Source of the DNA: Bimuria novae-zelandiae CBS 107.79
Lineage: Eukaryota > Ascomycota > Dothideomycetes > Pleosporales > Didymosphaeriaceae
Direction of reading: 5' to 3'
Length of the DNA: 64,000 nucleotides
Assembly (NCBI GenBank): GCA_010015655.1
Contig: ML976656.1
Span: 452,165-516,164, forward strand
Part shown: positions 36,506-46,258 of the stretch, one piece after another
Layout of the letters: every line of letters starts with the position of its first letter
How positions within the stretch are numbered: the stretch's first letter is position 1
Position numbers and translations under genes: made by a program
Notes under the pieces: generated by a model
Database searches by the model: none
Told to the model about the DNA's origin: nothing
The model's input: only the letters and a program-made list of their open reading frames with translations

Positions 36506-36628
36506 TCTTGTATTAAATTCGAATTACTATATTTCTAGTATTAGATAAGATATTAAGAAGTAAAGATTAGATTTTTAGTGTTCTGATCCGTGCGAATCTG
36601 ACTTAACCCCAACCTATTTACAAGCCTA

Positions 36629-37196
36629 CTTAATTCTTTATTTATTAGCGTTCTTAGATGCAATAAGGGCGTTTTAGGTAAATCTTTTTTATAAAATATT
36701 ATAAAGTTCCTTTTTTAGGCTATATCTTAGGCTTTTATAAAAATACTTTTTATATCTTTTAGATCTTAATAAGTAGCTAGCTCATATCTGTAGTTAACAT
36801 AATATAGGAGATACCTTATTATATCTAATTTAGTATCATTATATACTAATTATGCTGTCAGTAGTAACTTTATCTAATTATTGTATTATTTATTAACGTA
36901 GAATTGTAGGTACTATTTTAGAGTTTAATTTATACGTTTTATTTATATATTAGTTTAGGGATGGAAACTTATTAAGAGCTTTTAGTTAACGCCTAGAGCT
37001 ACTATAAAAGTGTCTTAATACTTAGACGTAAAGAGCTTGTCTTTATTTATAATAAACTCTTCTAGTAGTTTATATTCTATAAATACTATGTTATCTACCT
37101 TGTAGGCCAGTTTTTCTACTATTATAGATTTTTCTATAGGCCTAAACTCGGCTACCTTAGTTAAGTAGTCTACTATTACTATAAAGTCTATTATTA
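36629..37196 (-). mobile_element. Gypsy integrase fragment
   Basis: The minus strand reads DFIVIVDYLTKVAEFRPI (integrase core with the first catalytic Asp) down to INKDKLFTSKY. An eroded ISFHP...INQT-type block and LVYND follow toward 36850, and a C-terminal region toward 36640. The fragment is cut on both sides: by element C's right end at 36628 and by the MITE terminal repeat at 37197. It is a different copy from the intact-length Gypsy element. Confidence 0.75.
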
Positions 37197-37433
37197 GGCT
37201 GATAAATGAGTTGGATCGTAGGGGCCACACTTTGGTCTAACTAAGCAGAACACCAAAATTCTAAACTTTAAACTCTTTATAACTTAATAAATATAGGAGC
37301 CATTCTTATGTAATTCCAATATAAGGTATATATATATATATAAGTTATATAACTAGAAAAAGGCCTATATTTTAAATTTATTTTAGAGAGAAATTATTCT
37401 TTTAATAATATTTTACGTCGTTTTTTAGGATGC

Positions 37434-37733
37434 TGTGACGGCCCAGTACACTGGTAGGTCACATGATCCCGCGCCTAAACGCGACTGCCTTACGCCCCAG
37501 AGCGACTGCCTTACGCCCCAGAGCGACTGCCTTACGCCCCAGAGCGACTGCCTCCCACACCGAGGACGACTACCTGCGCAGATGGGGTCCGAAGGGTTAT
37601 TCCGTGCCGAACGGCAGCGCACAGAAGCACTGCTGGCCTATGTACCTATAGTCTCCTCATCTTAGTGTAGCTGAAATAGAGCCAACTTACCTCATCTACT
37701 CTTTCGATGCCGGAGCCCGCGCTCGTCCTCACA
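37434..37733. repeat. Solo LTR, 300 bp, GATGC target-site duplication
   Basis: Starts TGTGACGGCC, ends GTCCTCACA, and is flanked by perfect GATGC copies at 37429-37433 and 37734-37738. The host MITE sequence reads through when it is removed. It is GC-rich and contains a 21-bp unit repeated about three times (next entry). Confidence 0.85.
37481..37552. repeat. 21-bp tandem repeat inside the solo LTR
   Basis: Three consecutive near-identical units (GACTGCCTTACGCCCCAGAGC) plus a partial fourth. The unit length is a multiple of three, which makes a spurious repetitive open frame; there is no gene. Confidence 0.88.
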
Positions 37734-37881
37734 GATGCACGACTTAATATACTATATATTTTTCTAAAAATTAAATATATACTATTAAAATGTATATATA
37801 CACCTTACGCCTTTAATCTTAATTTTATAGATATAGGTTATAAGTTTATATATCTTGCTATTGTATACTTAGCAAGTTCTA

Positions 37882-38288
37882 GACTGGTAAATGGATTGGA
37901 TCGCAAGGATCACAGTTGGATCTGACTAAGCAGAACACCAAAATTTCAAAACTTAAACTCTCTATAACTTTATAAATAGAGGAGCTATACTTATGCAATC
38001 TTAATGTAATATATTTAATTTTTAAAAACCTTATATAGTATATTGAGTCATGCATCCTAAAAAAAGACGTAAAATACTACTAAAAAGATAATTCTCTCTA
38101 AAATAAATATAAAGTATTAACATTTTTTTAAAATCATATAACTTATATATATATATACACCCCGTAATAAGTTTAAATAAGTATAGCCCTTATATTTAAA
38201 AATTTATAGAGAATTTAAGTTGTGAAAGTTTGGTATTCTCCTTAGCTAGATCCAACTGTGGCCCTGTGACCTAACCCATTTACCAGCC
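37882..38288. mobile_element. 407-bp MITE, TA target-site duplication
   Basis: The ends GACTGGTAAATGGATTGG (left) and the complement of GGCTGGTAAATGGGTTAGG (right) form a terminal inverted repeat of about 100 bp that includes CACAGTTGGATCT and TCTATAAA-type stretches. TA flanks both sides (37880-37881, 38289-38290). It has no coding capacity. The tip resembles that of element C (GGCTTGTAAATGGATTGGG), suggesting mobilisation by a related transposase. Confidence 0.75.
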
Positions 38289-38289
38289 T

Positions 38290-39780
38290 AGCATATTCCT
38301 TACGATAATTAGCCTAGGATTTCTTATTTAGTAAAAATAACGCTTTAATAAGAGAGCATGCTCAGGATGCAAAGAGTAAAGCTACCCTTAAAAAAATTAT
38401 TTAAAAAGTAATAAAAACTATAATGAAAGGACTTAAAGTATTTAAGTACTAATAACTTCACTATAAGCGCTAACGCCTATACTACTATTTACTATGAATA
38501 ATAAAGATATAGTCTTTAATATAGAACTAAATGCTCTAAAAAAACTAGAAGAATTAGAATAAACGTATATAACTCTCAGTAATAGAATTTTATATTTATA
38601 AAGAACATTTTATGTCCTTTCCGTTTATCTTTATAAACTTTAGGCACCTTAAAAGGGTACACTACCTATAATTATTATAGCTAGAACGTAAGCTATTAGT
38701 TTAAATGAATACTTTTTAATCTATTAAATCTTATTAGCCTAATTAGCTAGTATTATTATTAAGTTTATAGTTAGACTAAAAGTGCTTCTCCCTACTAGGA
38801 CATTTAAATTAGTAGAGTTTAATAGTGTTATATAATTTTAGACCTTTAGGTAGTTAAAGTATTATAAGGACTTTACGTACCTATGCGTATTCTAGATTAG
38901 GGGTGAGTAAGTCTAAAAGTAGAGTGCCTTACGGATATTTAGTAGTTAAGAGCTAAAAATAACACTAGTATATTTTTTTTTATAAATAATCTAATTTTAT
39001 AATAAATTATAAAATAATTAATTAAGAGATTTACTAATCTGTGTAAGAAATATACTTGAAGTATCTTAAATTAACTATAAGAAGCAAGAAAGGTATAGAG
39101 AAACTATTACATTTTATACTATTTATTCTATTTTTAACTATTATTTACATTACTATTATAGTCCCACTAACACTTTATAGTCCTAAGTACCTTTACAGTT
39201 TTAAAGACTTTTATAGTCCTAACATACTCTTGCTTATATAGGACTTTATTATATAACTACTAACCTAAACTACTCCGCGTCTTTTTATATTGTTTTTATT
39301 CTATTCCTTTACTGGCCATGGTCCCACCAGTACCTCTACCTAGTACCCTTGCCTTTAAAGTTTCTAAAATCGTAATAGACAAAAGCTATGCTGCGTAGTT
39401 ATCTTTAAGGACTAGAGCCTATAAATAACATGGTTCTCTTTTTACGTACCTAACTGGATCTATACAACCTCTAAGAACGGATAGACATTAAAAGCAATAA
39501 GTGTTAAGTAGCTATAGCATATCTTTATACCCAAAATAGGTATATTTAATAACTAGTATAAGCTCTTAATACTTTATAGTTATAATAACTATATTAATAT
39601 AAAAGTTTTATAGCTTTATAAATAGTATTAAATTAAGCTTTTATACCTGCCTGTAACGTTGCTTATAAGCGAGCTATTAGTATAAGCGAGTGATCACCCT
39701 ACTAACCTTCTATCGTCTTTACAGCAATCTAACTTAACAACGTAATATAATAATGTATAATTATTATTCTAAATTAAGTA
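38290..39780. other. Unresolved RIP-degraded repeat DNA
   Basis: AT-rich with stops everywhere. Short plus-strand stretches look like eroded coding sequence (for example LVEFNSVI, YYKDFTYLCVF, SALRIFSS near 38800-38940; MVPPVPLPSTLAFKVSKIVID near 39319-39380), possibly a retroelement gag. I cannot assign a family. Confidence 0.5.
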
Positions 39781-40316
39781 GTATTTATAGTACGCTCTAT
39801 ATACGTTTAGGTATTATACTTAGTCTTTTTATAGTAGCTATAACGCGTTAAAGCCTACTAACTAGCACCTAATTGCGCTCTACCTTAACGCGTTTTACTT
39901 TCTAGCTATTACTTAATATCCTTTTAAGTAATAATCTCCTTTACTACTACCTTTATTAAGGTGCTTTACTGCTATATCTACTTCCTTTTTTATTTTTTAC
40001 GTGTTATAGTAGCCTTATTAGCTTTTTTAAGCCTCGCGATCTAATCGCCCATAAGTATATTTTTATAAGCTATTACCTTAGCGCTCTTTTTAAGCTAATT
40101 AAGTACTATAATAATAAATATAAGTAATAAGTTTTTATACCTTTAAATTTTATAATAAATTAATATTAACTAAGCCTCTAGCTCGCGCGCGTTACTTAAT
40201 ATTTTAACTTTTTAATAAGTAACTATTAGTAAAGGTAACGTTAATATATAAAGCTTAATATTAAGATTTAATGTTACTACCTCTAGGTTGTATAGGACTA
40301 GGCTAGCATTATAAAA

Positions 40317-40766
40317 TGTTACGGTCCAGAAGTCGACGGTGGGACGACGAGCCTTATGACGGCATCCGGGCCCCACCTCAGGCTTACGTAACGTCCCAGG
40401 CTGTTCCAGACGCCAAGACCATGGGACACCGTGGGACCACGTGACCCCGATCACGTGATGTCCCAGGAAATCCCATGGGATCCCACGACGCCAGGGTATG
40501 GGATATCGTGGGATTCTATAGGACAGGGAGGATATATATATACAGAACGGTTTCCTTTGTTATGCTCCTCGTAGTTAACTTACATATCTTCTATGCGAGT
40601 ACGTTCTCCTATATAGACTAATAGTTATTTTATTTTATTATAAAATTAAATTATCTAGCCTCGCGCTAAGTGTCGCATTAACTTATACTACTAAATAATC
40701 TGTAAAGCACCACGATACCTTACCGTCCTAACCTGGATCGGAACAAGGCGTGAGAGCCTCATAACA
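40317..40766. repeat. Solo LTR, 450 bp, TAAAA target-site duplication
   Basis: Starts TGTTACGG and ends CTCATAACA, flanked by perfect TAAAA at 40312-40316 and 40767-40771. The first 200 bp are GC-rich with repeated GTGGGA/TCCCA words, two CACGTG-like sites and a TATATATATA box. No internal retroelement sequence adjoins, so it is the product of LTR-LTR recombination. Confidence 0.88.
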
Positions 40767-42344
40767 TAAAAGCTTACGTAGATATTCTCCTTTGTAATTA
40801 ATTACATTTAGGCTACGTATAAGGCTAGTAGGAACTCTAGTTTTATAATATAGCTAATATAGTTACGTATTAGGCTTTTAATATGACGGCTGTACGCGCG
40901 CTTTAATAGTAAAAAGTAATTAATATTAAATAGCTATAGAAGGTGTAATAAATATAGTAGTATATAAAAAGTAATAATATTATTCTTTTTATAGATTTCT
41001 TAAAATTTAAGTAAGTTATAGCTCTTATAATTATTAAATATAAGTAGCTAGCGTGCGCCTATCCTATGCTTTACTATATACTTAATAAAGTACTTTAGCT
41101 ACTTTACTTTAAGCTTATTAGTAGTCTAGCTATTATTACTTACTATAAATACCTAGTCGCATAGTATATTATTGTCCTAGTGCTAGGTAGAGAGGTAATA
41201 CTAGCTAAAGAAAATAATAAAGGGCGGGATTGCCTAGCTAGTAGTATTAATTTTATAAATTACTATAATTAACTTATAATTACTTAGTTAAATAGCCTTC
41301 AGCCTGCCATGTTTTTTTAAACTTATAATAATAAGCTAAGATAATATCTTGCATATTATAAAGCTAGTTTTATTAAAATTATAGGTATCCTAATTATAGA
41401 TACTATAGGTAGCTTTAGTACGCGCTATAAAGTTAAAGTACACCTTAATTATTTTTAGATCTTTATATAGAGCTCTTCATAATTATATAGCTAATTAAAT
41501 TATATAGTAAGGTAATTTATTCGCTTAATAAAGTTATATAACTATAGTTAACTAATCTAGCCAGCGCTACGCTTGGCAAGTAGCTTATCCGCTATATTTA
41601 TATAGTATTTAGGGTAGGCGCAAATCCTCGCAAATCTAGATTAAGTATATACCTAATAATTACTTTCTCTTTTAGCTTAGTAAGCTTTTTTTTTTTAATT
41701 TAAGCTAGTAATCGTGTTGCGTAATAATTTTTACGCGTTAGTTATATAGTATACTTTAAAAAATATTATATATTACTATAGCGCATTGTTTACTTTAGAT
41801 CTAGTATTAATTAATAGCTAAAATAGCTAAGAGGATATCTACTTCGCTATAAAGTATTTAATTATAAGGTAGTTAAGCTATTATTATTATTATTACAAGA
41901 TAACGCGTTACGAAAAGTTTGGTGGGGTATAGTTCGCTTACAAACTACGTTATATACTTTATATATTTTATAGCCTTTAGATCTTACTTCTTTCTCTGTA
42001 ATTAAGTTAAGTTACTAGTACTAAATTTAGAAGCTTATTTTACTTAATAACTTTACGCCTATAGAGAAGATGTGCTTTATTACTTATTATTATTAAGTAA
42101 AAGTAAGACTTTATAAAGCGTATATTTTAAGCTAATTAATAAATATTTAGTATTTATTTATTTAATATTAATTACGTGCTTAGCTCATTGTAGGTCTTTT
42201 AGAGGCCTATTACGTCTACACGTTAGTAGTAGCCTTAGCAGTAGCTCTAGAGCTTCCTCTCTACTCCTTAAGACCCTCGCGATTTCTATATAGCACAGCG
42301 CAGCGTCCAGAGCTTCGAGAATCTAGGTAGTATAACTTGGCTAC

Positions 42345-42585
42345 TCTTACAGAAAGCAGGTAAGTGTCAGGAGCATTCCCAATTAGGCCCTAAGGAAGCC
42401 CCTTCGGAGATTCCCCGGATCTTCTTCGGGTTACCTCCGGGCCAACCCTGGGCCAGGTCACGTGATGGAGCATATATATATGCTTCTGTAGCTCCTTACC
42501 CAAATCCCTAAGGATTTGTCTAATACACACGTTTGCCCTAATCCGAATTGCCTGCCATAAAGTACCTCACAGTAAGGCTCGAACA
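42345..42585. repeat. Probable solo LTR, 241 bp, GCTAC duplication
   Basis: Flanked by GCTAC on both sides (42340-42344, 42586-42590). It ends CTCGAACA. The start reads TCTTACAG, one base from the usual TGTTACAG. It is GC-rich within AT-rich DNA, with paired inverted short words around 42390-42450 and a CACGTGATGGAGCATATATATATGC-type core promoter-like stretch. Confidence 0.5.
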
Positions 42586-42938
42586 GCTACAAATGCTAGA
42601 GTTATAGGCTTAAAAGTAGAAGAAAGACAACTTAAGTAGTAGCTAAAAATATTTACCTTTTAGTATTAATTTAAGTGCGTTTAAGGAGACCTAAATTTAC
42701 GTGTTATAAAAGTAAAAAGTATTAAGAAGGCTATACGCGTAGCTAAAGGTTTAAATACTTAATTATATAAATTTACTATATTAAGTACTTTAAAAATAAT
42801 TATTATAGCTATAGTAGCTACAGCGCGTGAATCTATGTGTAGTTAATAGCAATTCTAAGCAGCGTTGCTAAGATATTGGGTGTTTTCTGCAGGAGTCGCG
42901 TTCTGCCAAGGTGGCCGGTAACCGTATGCGCTAGCTTA

Positions 42939-43109
42939 CACGTGCAACGCAACGAATGCAATGTCAGCCCAAATTGATTCTTTTCGCAAGGATCTCCCCA
43001 TCTGTCCATAATCGACTCGCACCCTATCACTGCCACCTCTCGCAAGGCCGATCTCACGCAACACCCTAAGCAGGCAAATTCTGGGGCACGGTCGAGTTCA
43101 GGTACGCGG
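42939..43109. other. Right boundary of the repeat island
   Basis: Composition returns to normal GC right after the terminal repeat of element E. No gene is seen before the 3' end of the apple-domain gene. Confidence 0.5.
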
Positions 43110-43346
43110 CTAGGGAACGGTGAGCCTTGAAAACGGAGCGATCAATTGAGGCGCTTACTCTGGAGCTTCTAATCGTGGTACCACAGCGTGGGTCGGTCTT
43201 TGAGCCAGCAGATCTTGTGTTCAGGGTCATACGAGACGGCCACACAGCGAGTATCCCCAACACATGCACTTGTGCTCTGCTGGAAGTTGGACGCGCCACG
43301 ACTAGCATAGTCGCCGCCATAGAGATTCGAGGCGCAAGCAATGATC

Positions 43347-43377
<31 letters not shown>

Positions 43378-44079
43378 TCGAGAAATCGTGCTGTTTGTCC
43401 AAAGGCAGTTGTCGAACATAGGGAGGTGATAGGGCCGTTGCACCTGAACCACTTCTTGGGCGTTGGAATGCCACTGGCTTCGATCTTGCCCCCATGAACG
43501 AATGTGCTAGGCGTGTGAACTCAGCTTCACAAAGGCTTCTAGGGAAATGGGCACACATACCCTGCGTGTCCCGGAGTCACACTGTCCTTGAGGTAACAGA
43601 ATCCATCCTCACGGAAAGTGACAGCGACGCATCCATGAGTGAGGGAGCACACACTCAAGCAATCAGTGAAGTCCTTAGCCTGCATCGAATCAGCACTTAG
43701 AACGGCAGTCTGATTTAAGCACTTACGCGGATAGTTTGTAAGTCACCTCCTTCAAAGTCTAAGTCACAAGTCGTAACGAACTGAGCATTGTTGAAAGGAT
43801 GAGTCCACAGGCAGTTGTTATCTTCGGGACACGTGAGAGTCGTATCACACTCTGGGAGGTCGCAGGGTACAAGGTGACGGCCGGCGAGGGCCATCGCCGT
43901 TGTACGAAGAGCCGCGTTGACCATGTCGGGACAATGCGTGTATTTCGATATGCAGAAACGAGAGATTGCGTGACACAGCTGATAACCTGGACATAAATAG
44001 CGGGCACTTGACTGTCGAGATGTAGGAGGTTTGGGGAGCTTGGCTTGTTGTGAGCGTTCGATCGACCGGAAATGTTCAT
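43110..44079 (-). CDS. Apple/PAN-domain-like cysteine-rich protein (gene model approximate)
   Basis: Minus-strand exons carry two cysteine patterns of the PAN/apple type. The first is CPEDNNCLWTHPF...FVTTCDLDFEGGDLQTIR, which joins by a canonical intron (GTAAGT...GCAG, about 43684-43731) to AKDFTDCLSVCSLTHGCVAVTFREDGFCYLKDS. The second is ACASNLYGGDYASRG...CVGDTRCVAVSY, then HKICWLKD. Such modules bind proteins or sugars in secreted proteins of fungi. A 29-base T run (43350-43378, A run on the coding strand) lies next to the second module, probably in or beside an intron. The start is uncertain: MNISGRSN at 44079 is in another frame from the first cysteine block, so an N-terminal intron or an error is required. 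The end at 43110 assumes one more short intron. Confidence 0.5.
43350..43378. repeat. 29-base poly-T tract
   Basis: Homopolymer within the apple-domain gene (poly-A on its coding strand). Its exact length is hard to trust in any assembly and affects the reading frame predicted across it. Confidence 0.9.
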
Positions 44080-44646
44080 GGCGACTTTTTCCTCCTCGCT
44101 ACCGGCGCGTGCGGAACTAAAGTTTGGGTGGATGCGAATTGTCGCGTCGATTTATAACGTGGGCGGGTTGTTGTTGAGAAGAAGCTCCGCTGAGTGGGGG
44201 ACGTACTAGAGAAGCAGTTTGACGGCGCTGTCTACAAGGCCGATAGTTGCTCTGTTGTGTACGCCACGGAAGCTGCAAGAAGGCTGCCCCTCCTCAGTAT
44301 AAAGAAGAGAACTGAGAGACGACCCTGTTAGTTCGGCGGTCTTAATCTAGCTGGGGACTGGTTCGAGTTGCTACTATATCAAGCTGTCGTAGCGTTATGG
44401 CCCACTCTATATTCTGTTACTAAACAACGTCCCCGCGGCGGTGAAGTCCAATGCTTGCCCGCCTTTTATGTATCCAAACCTCAGATACTCATTTAAATGC
44501 ATCTCTGCTGGCCTCGCCTATTCAAATGTCGTGACATTAATAGCTCCGTCAAAGAAGATCCGGGCCTTCTCTACTTTATTAACAAGCACGCTAAGACTAT
44601 CAACAGTCCTCAGGGAAACATTCTATAAGAACTTTGCCACTAGGCC
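44080..44646. other. Intergenic, no gene seen
   Basis: Lies between the 5' end of the apple-domain gene and the 3' end of the LCCL gene, both minus strand. One short plus-strand frame without features. Confidence 0.4.
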
Positions 44647-46258
44647 TTAAGCCGTGCGGGAAATGCTCGGCTCTAATAGCTCAGGTAATACAGAGTCGAA
44701 TTTGCCATCCTCCCGAAGGTCGGCCGTGGTCTGAAGCACTGAGTCAAAGTCCCATCGTGCGATACCATTCACGAAAAGACCAAGCAGTAACCCTTGGTAC
44801 ACTAAGGAAGGCCGGGTCTGCAAGCTAGTGCCGGGCAACAGTAACAGAGCAATAACGTAGTGGTGTATTCGCAGAGAGACCCCGGGAATAACCAGGCAGA
44901 CTAAAATCCCCGTTGTGAACAGTCCATACAAGGCTAAGTAGCGCAACAAGCGTGCTTCAAGCCAGTAATAATAGACTTGACCCGCGATAATCGCAGCCAA
45001 GACGAACAAGATTATGGCCAGAGCGACTTTTGCTCCTGGTTGCTGCTCGAGATCATGAGCAGTGAGGCGTTGTATCGGAATCCAATCGAATGTGTAGTTG
45101 GATAAGGCACCGAAGAAGAACCCCCCTAGCCAAAGCGCGGTTTTCTCTGCATGGGCTGTCAAGCCCCTCAACGTACGTTTGACAGTAGTGCGGTAGATTA
45201 CCACGGCACAAAACAGCGCAGGGAGCAAACGCTTGGCAAACATGGAGATGTGATCTGGTAAGACCGTGGTGTTGCGATATGAGGCCGAAGGAGGGTCGGA
45301 AGCGAAGGAAACGTGCGCAAAGACGATAATGAATATCGGAAAGAAGATGGATGGCGACGTGGAAAAGATCGAGAGCAATCCGGTGAAGAAAATGTCCAGG
45401 AAGAGCAGCACTTGTCTTGGATCTGATGGACAATGCAAGCTAGGATTTGGTGTGACAGTGAAAGCCAACGGAAAGTATGAATCAAACGGAATTGATTCGA
45501 TCCCGTGCTTTTCCACGCTGGAAAAGTTGTCATGACTGCCCAACAGAGTGACACGTCCACAACCACCACTTACATCACTGAAAACGCCAGCGTGAATAGC
45601 AGAGCCACAGATAAAGCTTGTATGTAATCAGAACCCAGGTTGAAACGCTGAAGAGGGAGCCGAAGCCATACCTGTCGCCCCGATAGGTTTCGTCCCCAAT
45701 GACTAGTGGACGGTAGTTGACGTCTTGATGCCCCACGGCACGGGGATTCAACACCTTGACGCTAGCGCATTTCGCTGGACAGCGAAAGGGAAACGAAACA
45801 TTGTTGAAAGGACGACAGTCAATGCCGTCAATACCGCACCCGTTCTTCGATCTCCAAAGTGTGTCGACGCAGTCGAGATTGATAGCTGTTACGCCATTCT
45901 CATCTTTGATGGGACGTTGCCCACTCAAAATAATGATGAACATGATCAGCCATAGCTTAAAGACCACAACCAAGAGGATCGCCTGCTGATGCCGTCCAGG
46001 GACGTGCTGATTCAACCAAGTCGCAAGCAATTTCTGAGCTGAAGGGAAGGAAGGCTGAATAGTCTGTATCCTTGGCGGACGGGGCCCTCTGATTCGATCC
46101 AGAAAACTAGATACGGGTGATCGTTTGAAGTCAGCTCGAGCAGCGATATTGTCCACGACTTCGAGCTCTTCTCTCTGCAATAGCTGAGCCTCTTCATCGA
46201 CATCTGTTCCTCCGTCATCTCCATCCGCCGGATATGTGTTTTCTGCACCACGAGCCAT
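44647..46258 (-). CDS. LCCL domain-containing multi-pass membrane protein
   Basis: One 55-bp intron (45617-45671) leaves 1557 nt and 518 aa. The N-terminus is cytosolic and acidic, followed by a membrane helix (AILLVVVFKLWLIMFIIIL, about residues 92-112). The LCCL domain follows: CRPFNNVSFPFRCPAKCASV, VLNPRAVGHQ, YRPLVIG, YRGDSFICGSAIHAGVFS and GGCGRV, the last three only continuous after splicing, which fixes the intron. The C-terminal half has about seven further hydrophobic helices (for example VLLFLDIFFTGLLSIF, FFPIFIIVFAHV, LAIILFVLAAIIAGQVYYY). The arrangement is typical of fungal LCCL proteins, whose biochemical role is not established. Start MARGAENT at 46258; intact. Confidence 0.9.

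Larger units (their letters stand above)
14865..36626 (+). mobile_element. Pogo-like element C (2268 bp once nested insertions are removed), TA target-site duplication
   Basis: Terminal inverted repeats of about 105 bp (starting GGCTTGTAAAT at 14865; partner ending ATTTACAAGCC at 36626) share a core with CAGATTCGCACGG and AACACTAAAAATCTAA. TA flanks both ends (14863-14864, 36627-36628). Almost all of the span is younger insertions: element D occupies 14979-34472. Removing D with its TA leaves about 2.27 kb, a normal autonomous pogo size. Its transposase lies on the plus strand in the right-hand part. Confidence 0.8.
37197..37880 (+). mobile_element. Rearranged MITE copy carrying a solo LTR
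   Basis: It begins GGCTGATAAATGAGTTGG after TA, the terminal repeat of the neighbouring 407-bp MITE. Its interior is the reverse complement of that MITE's interior (TTTTTTAGGATGC...ACGACTTAATATACTATAT on either side of the LTR). The right terminal repeat is not visible, so the copy is truncated or rearranged next to the complete MITE. Confidence 0.6.
39785..42938 (-). mobile_element. Pogo-like element E with solo-LTR insertions
   Basis: Minus-strand transposase remnant. The N-terminal IDSRAVATIA starts at 42836, where the start codon is ATA instead of ATG. A mid/C-terminal block (LLKRAYSRHIKSLIRN, IIKLEFL) lies at 40900-40810, a basic region with NAREL, KKSAKVIAYK and IARLKKANKA at 40200-40020, and an eroded zinc knuckle (CSYYKKTKYNT type) at 39805-39852. 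The right end (42840-42938) is GC-normal terminal repeat and leader matching element F in inverted orientation. The left end was not located. Two solo LTRs interrupt it. Confidence 0.68.

Noticed and set aside
37435..37665. Repetitive open frames (plus and minus) as a repeat protein.
   Set aside because: They arise from the 21-bp tandem repeat inside a solo LTR, with a length divisible by three in all frames.
39056..39241. Hydrophobic 61-codon frame as a gene.
   Set aside because: Same artefact: AT-rich degraded repeat DNA coding by chance for Ile/Leu/Phe/Tyr.
14460..42850. The AT-rich block as a regional centromere.
   Set aside because: AT richness is explained by RIP on identifiable transposons; nothing in the sequence alone indicates centromere identity.
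10182..42938. The whole AT-rich island as a single giant transposon (Starship-like).
   Set aside because: No tyrosine-recombinase captain (DUF3435-like) gene and no cargo genes are visible; the content is fully explained by smaller nested elements with their own target duplications.
14363..42938. Elements F and E as two ends of one element.
   Set aside because: Both ends carry a transposase N-terminus in opposite orientation with different sequences after the first codons, and a separate C-terminus with zinc knuckle belongs to E; two copies explain this better.
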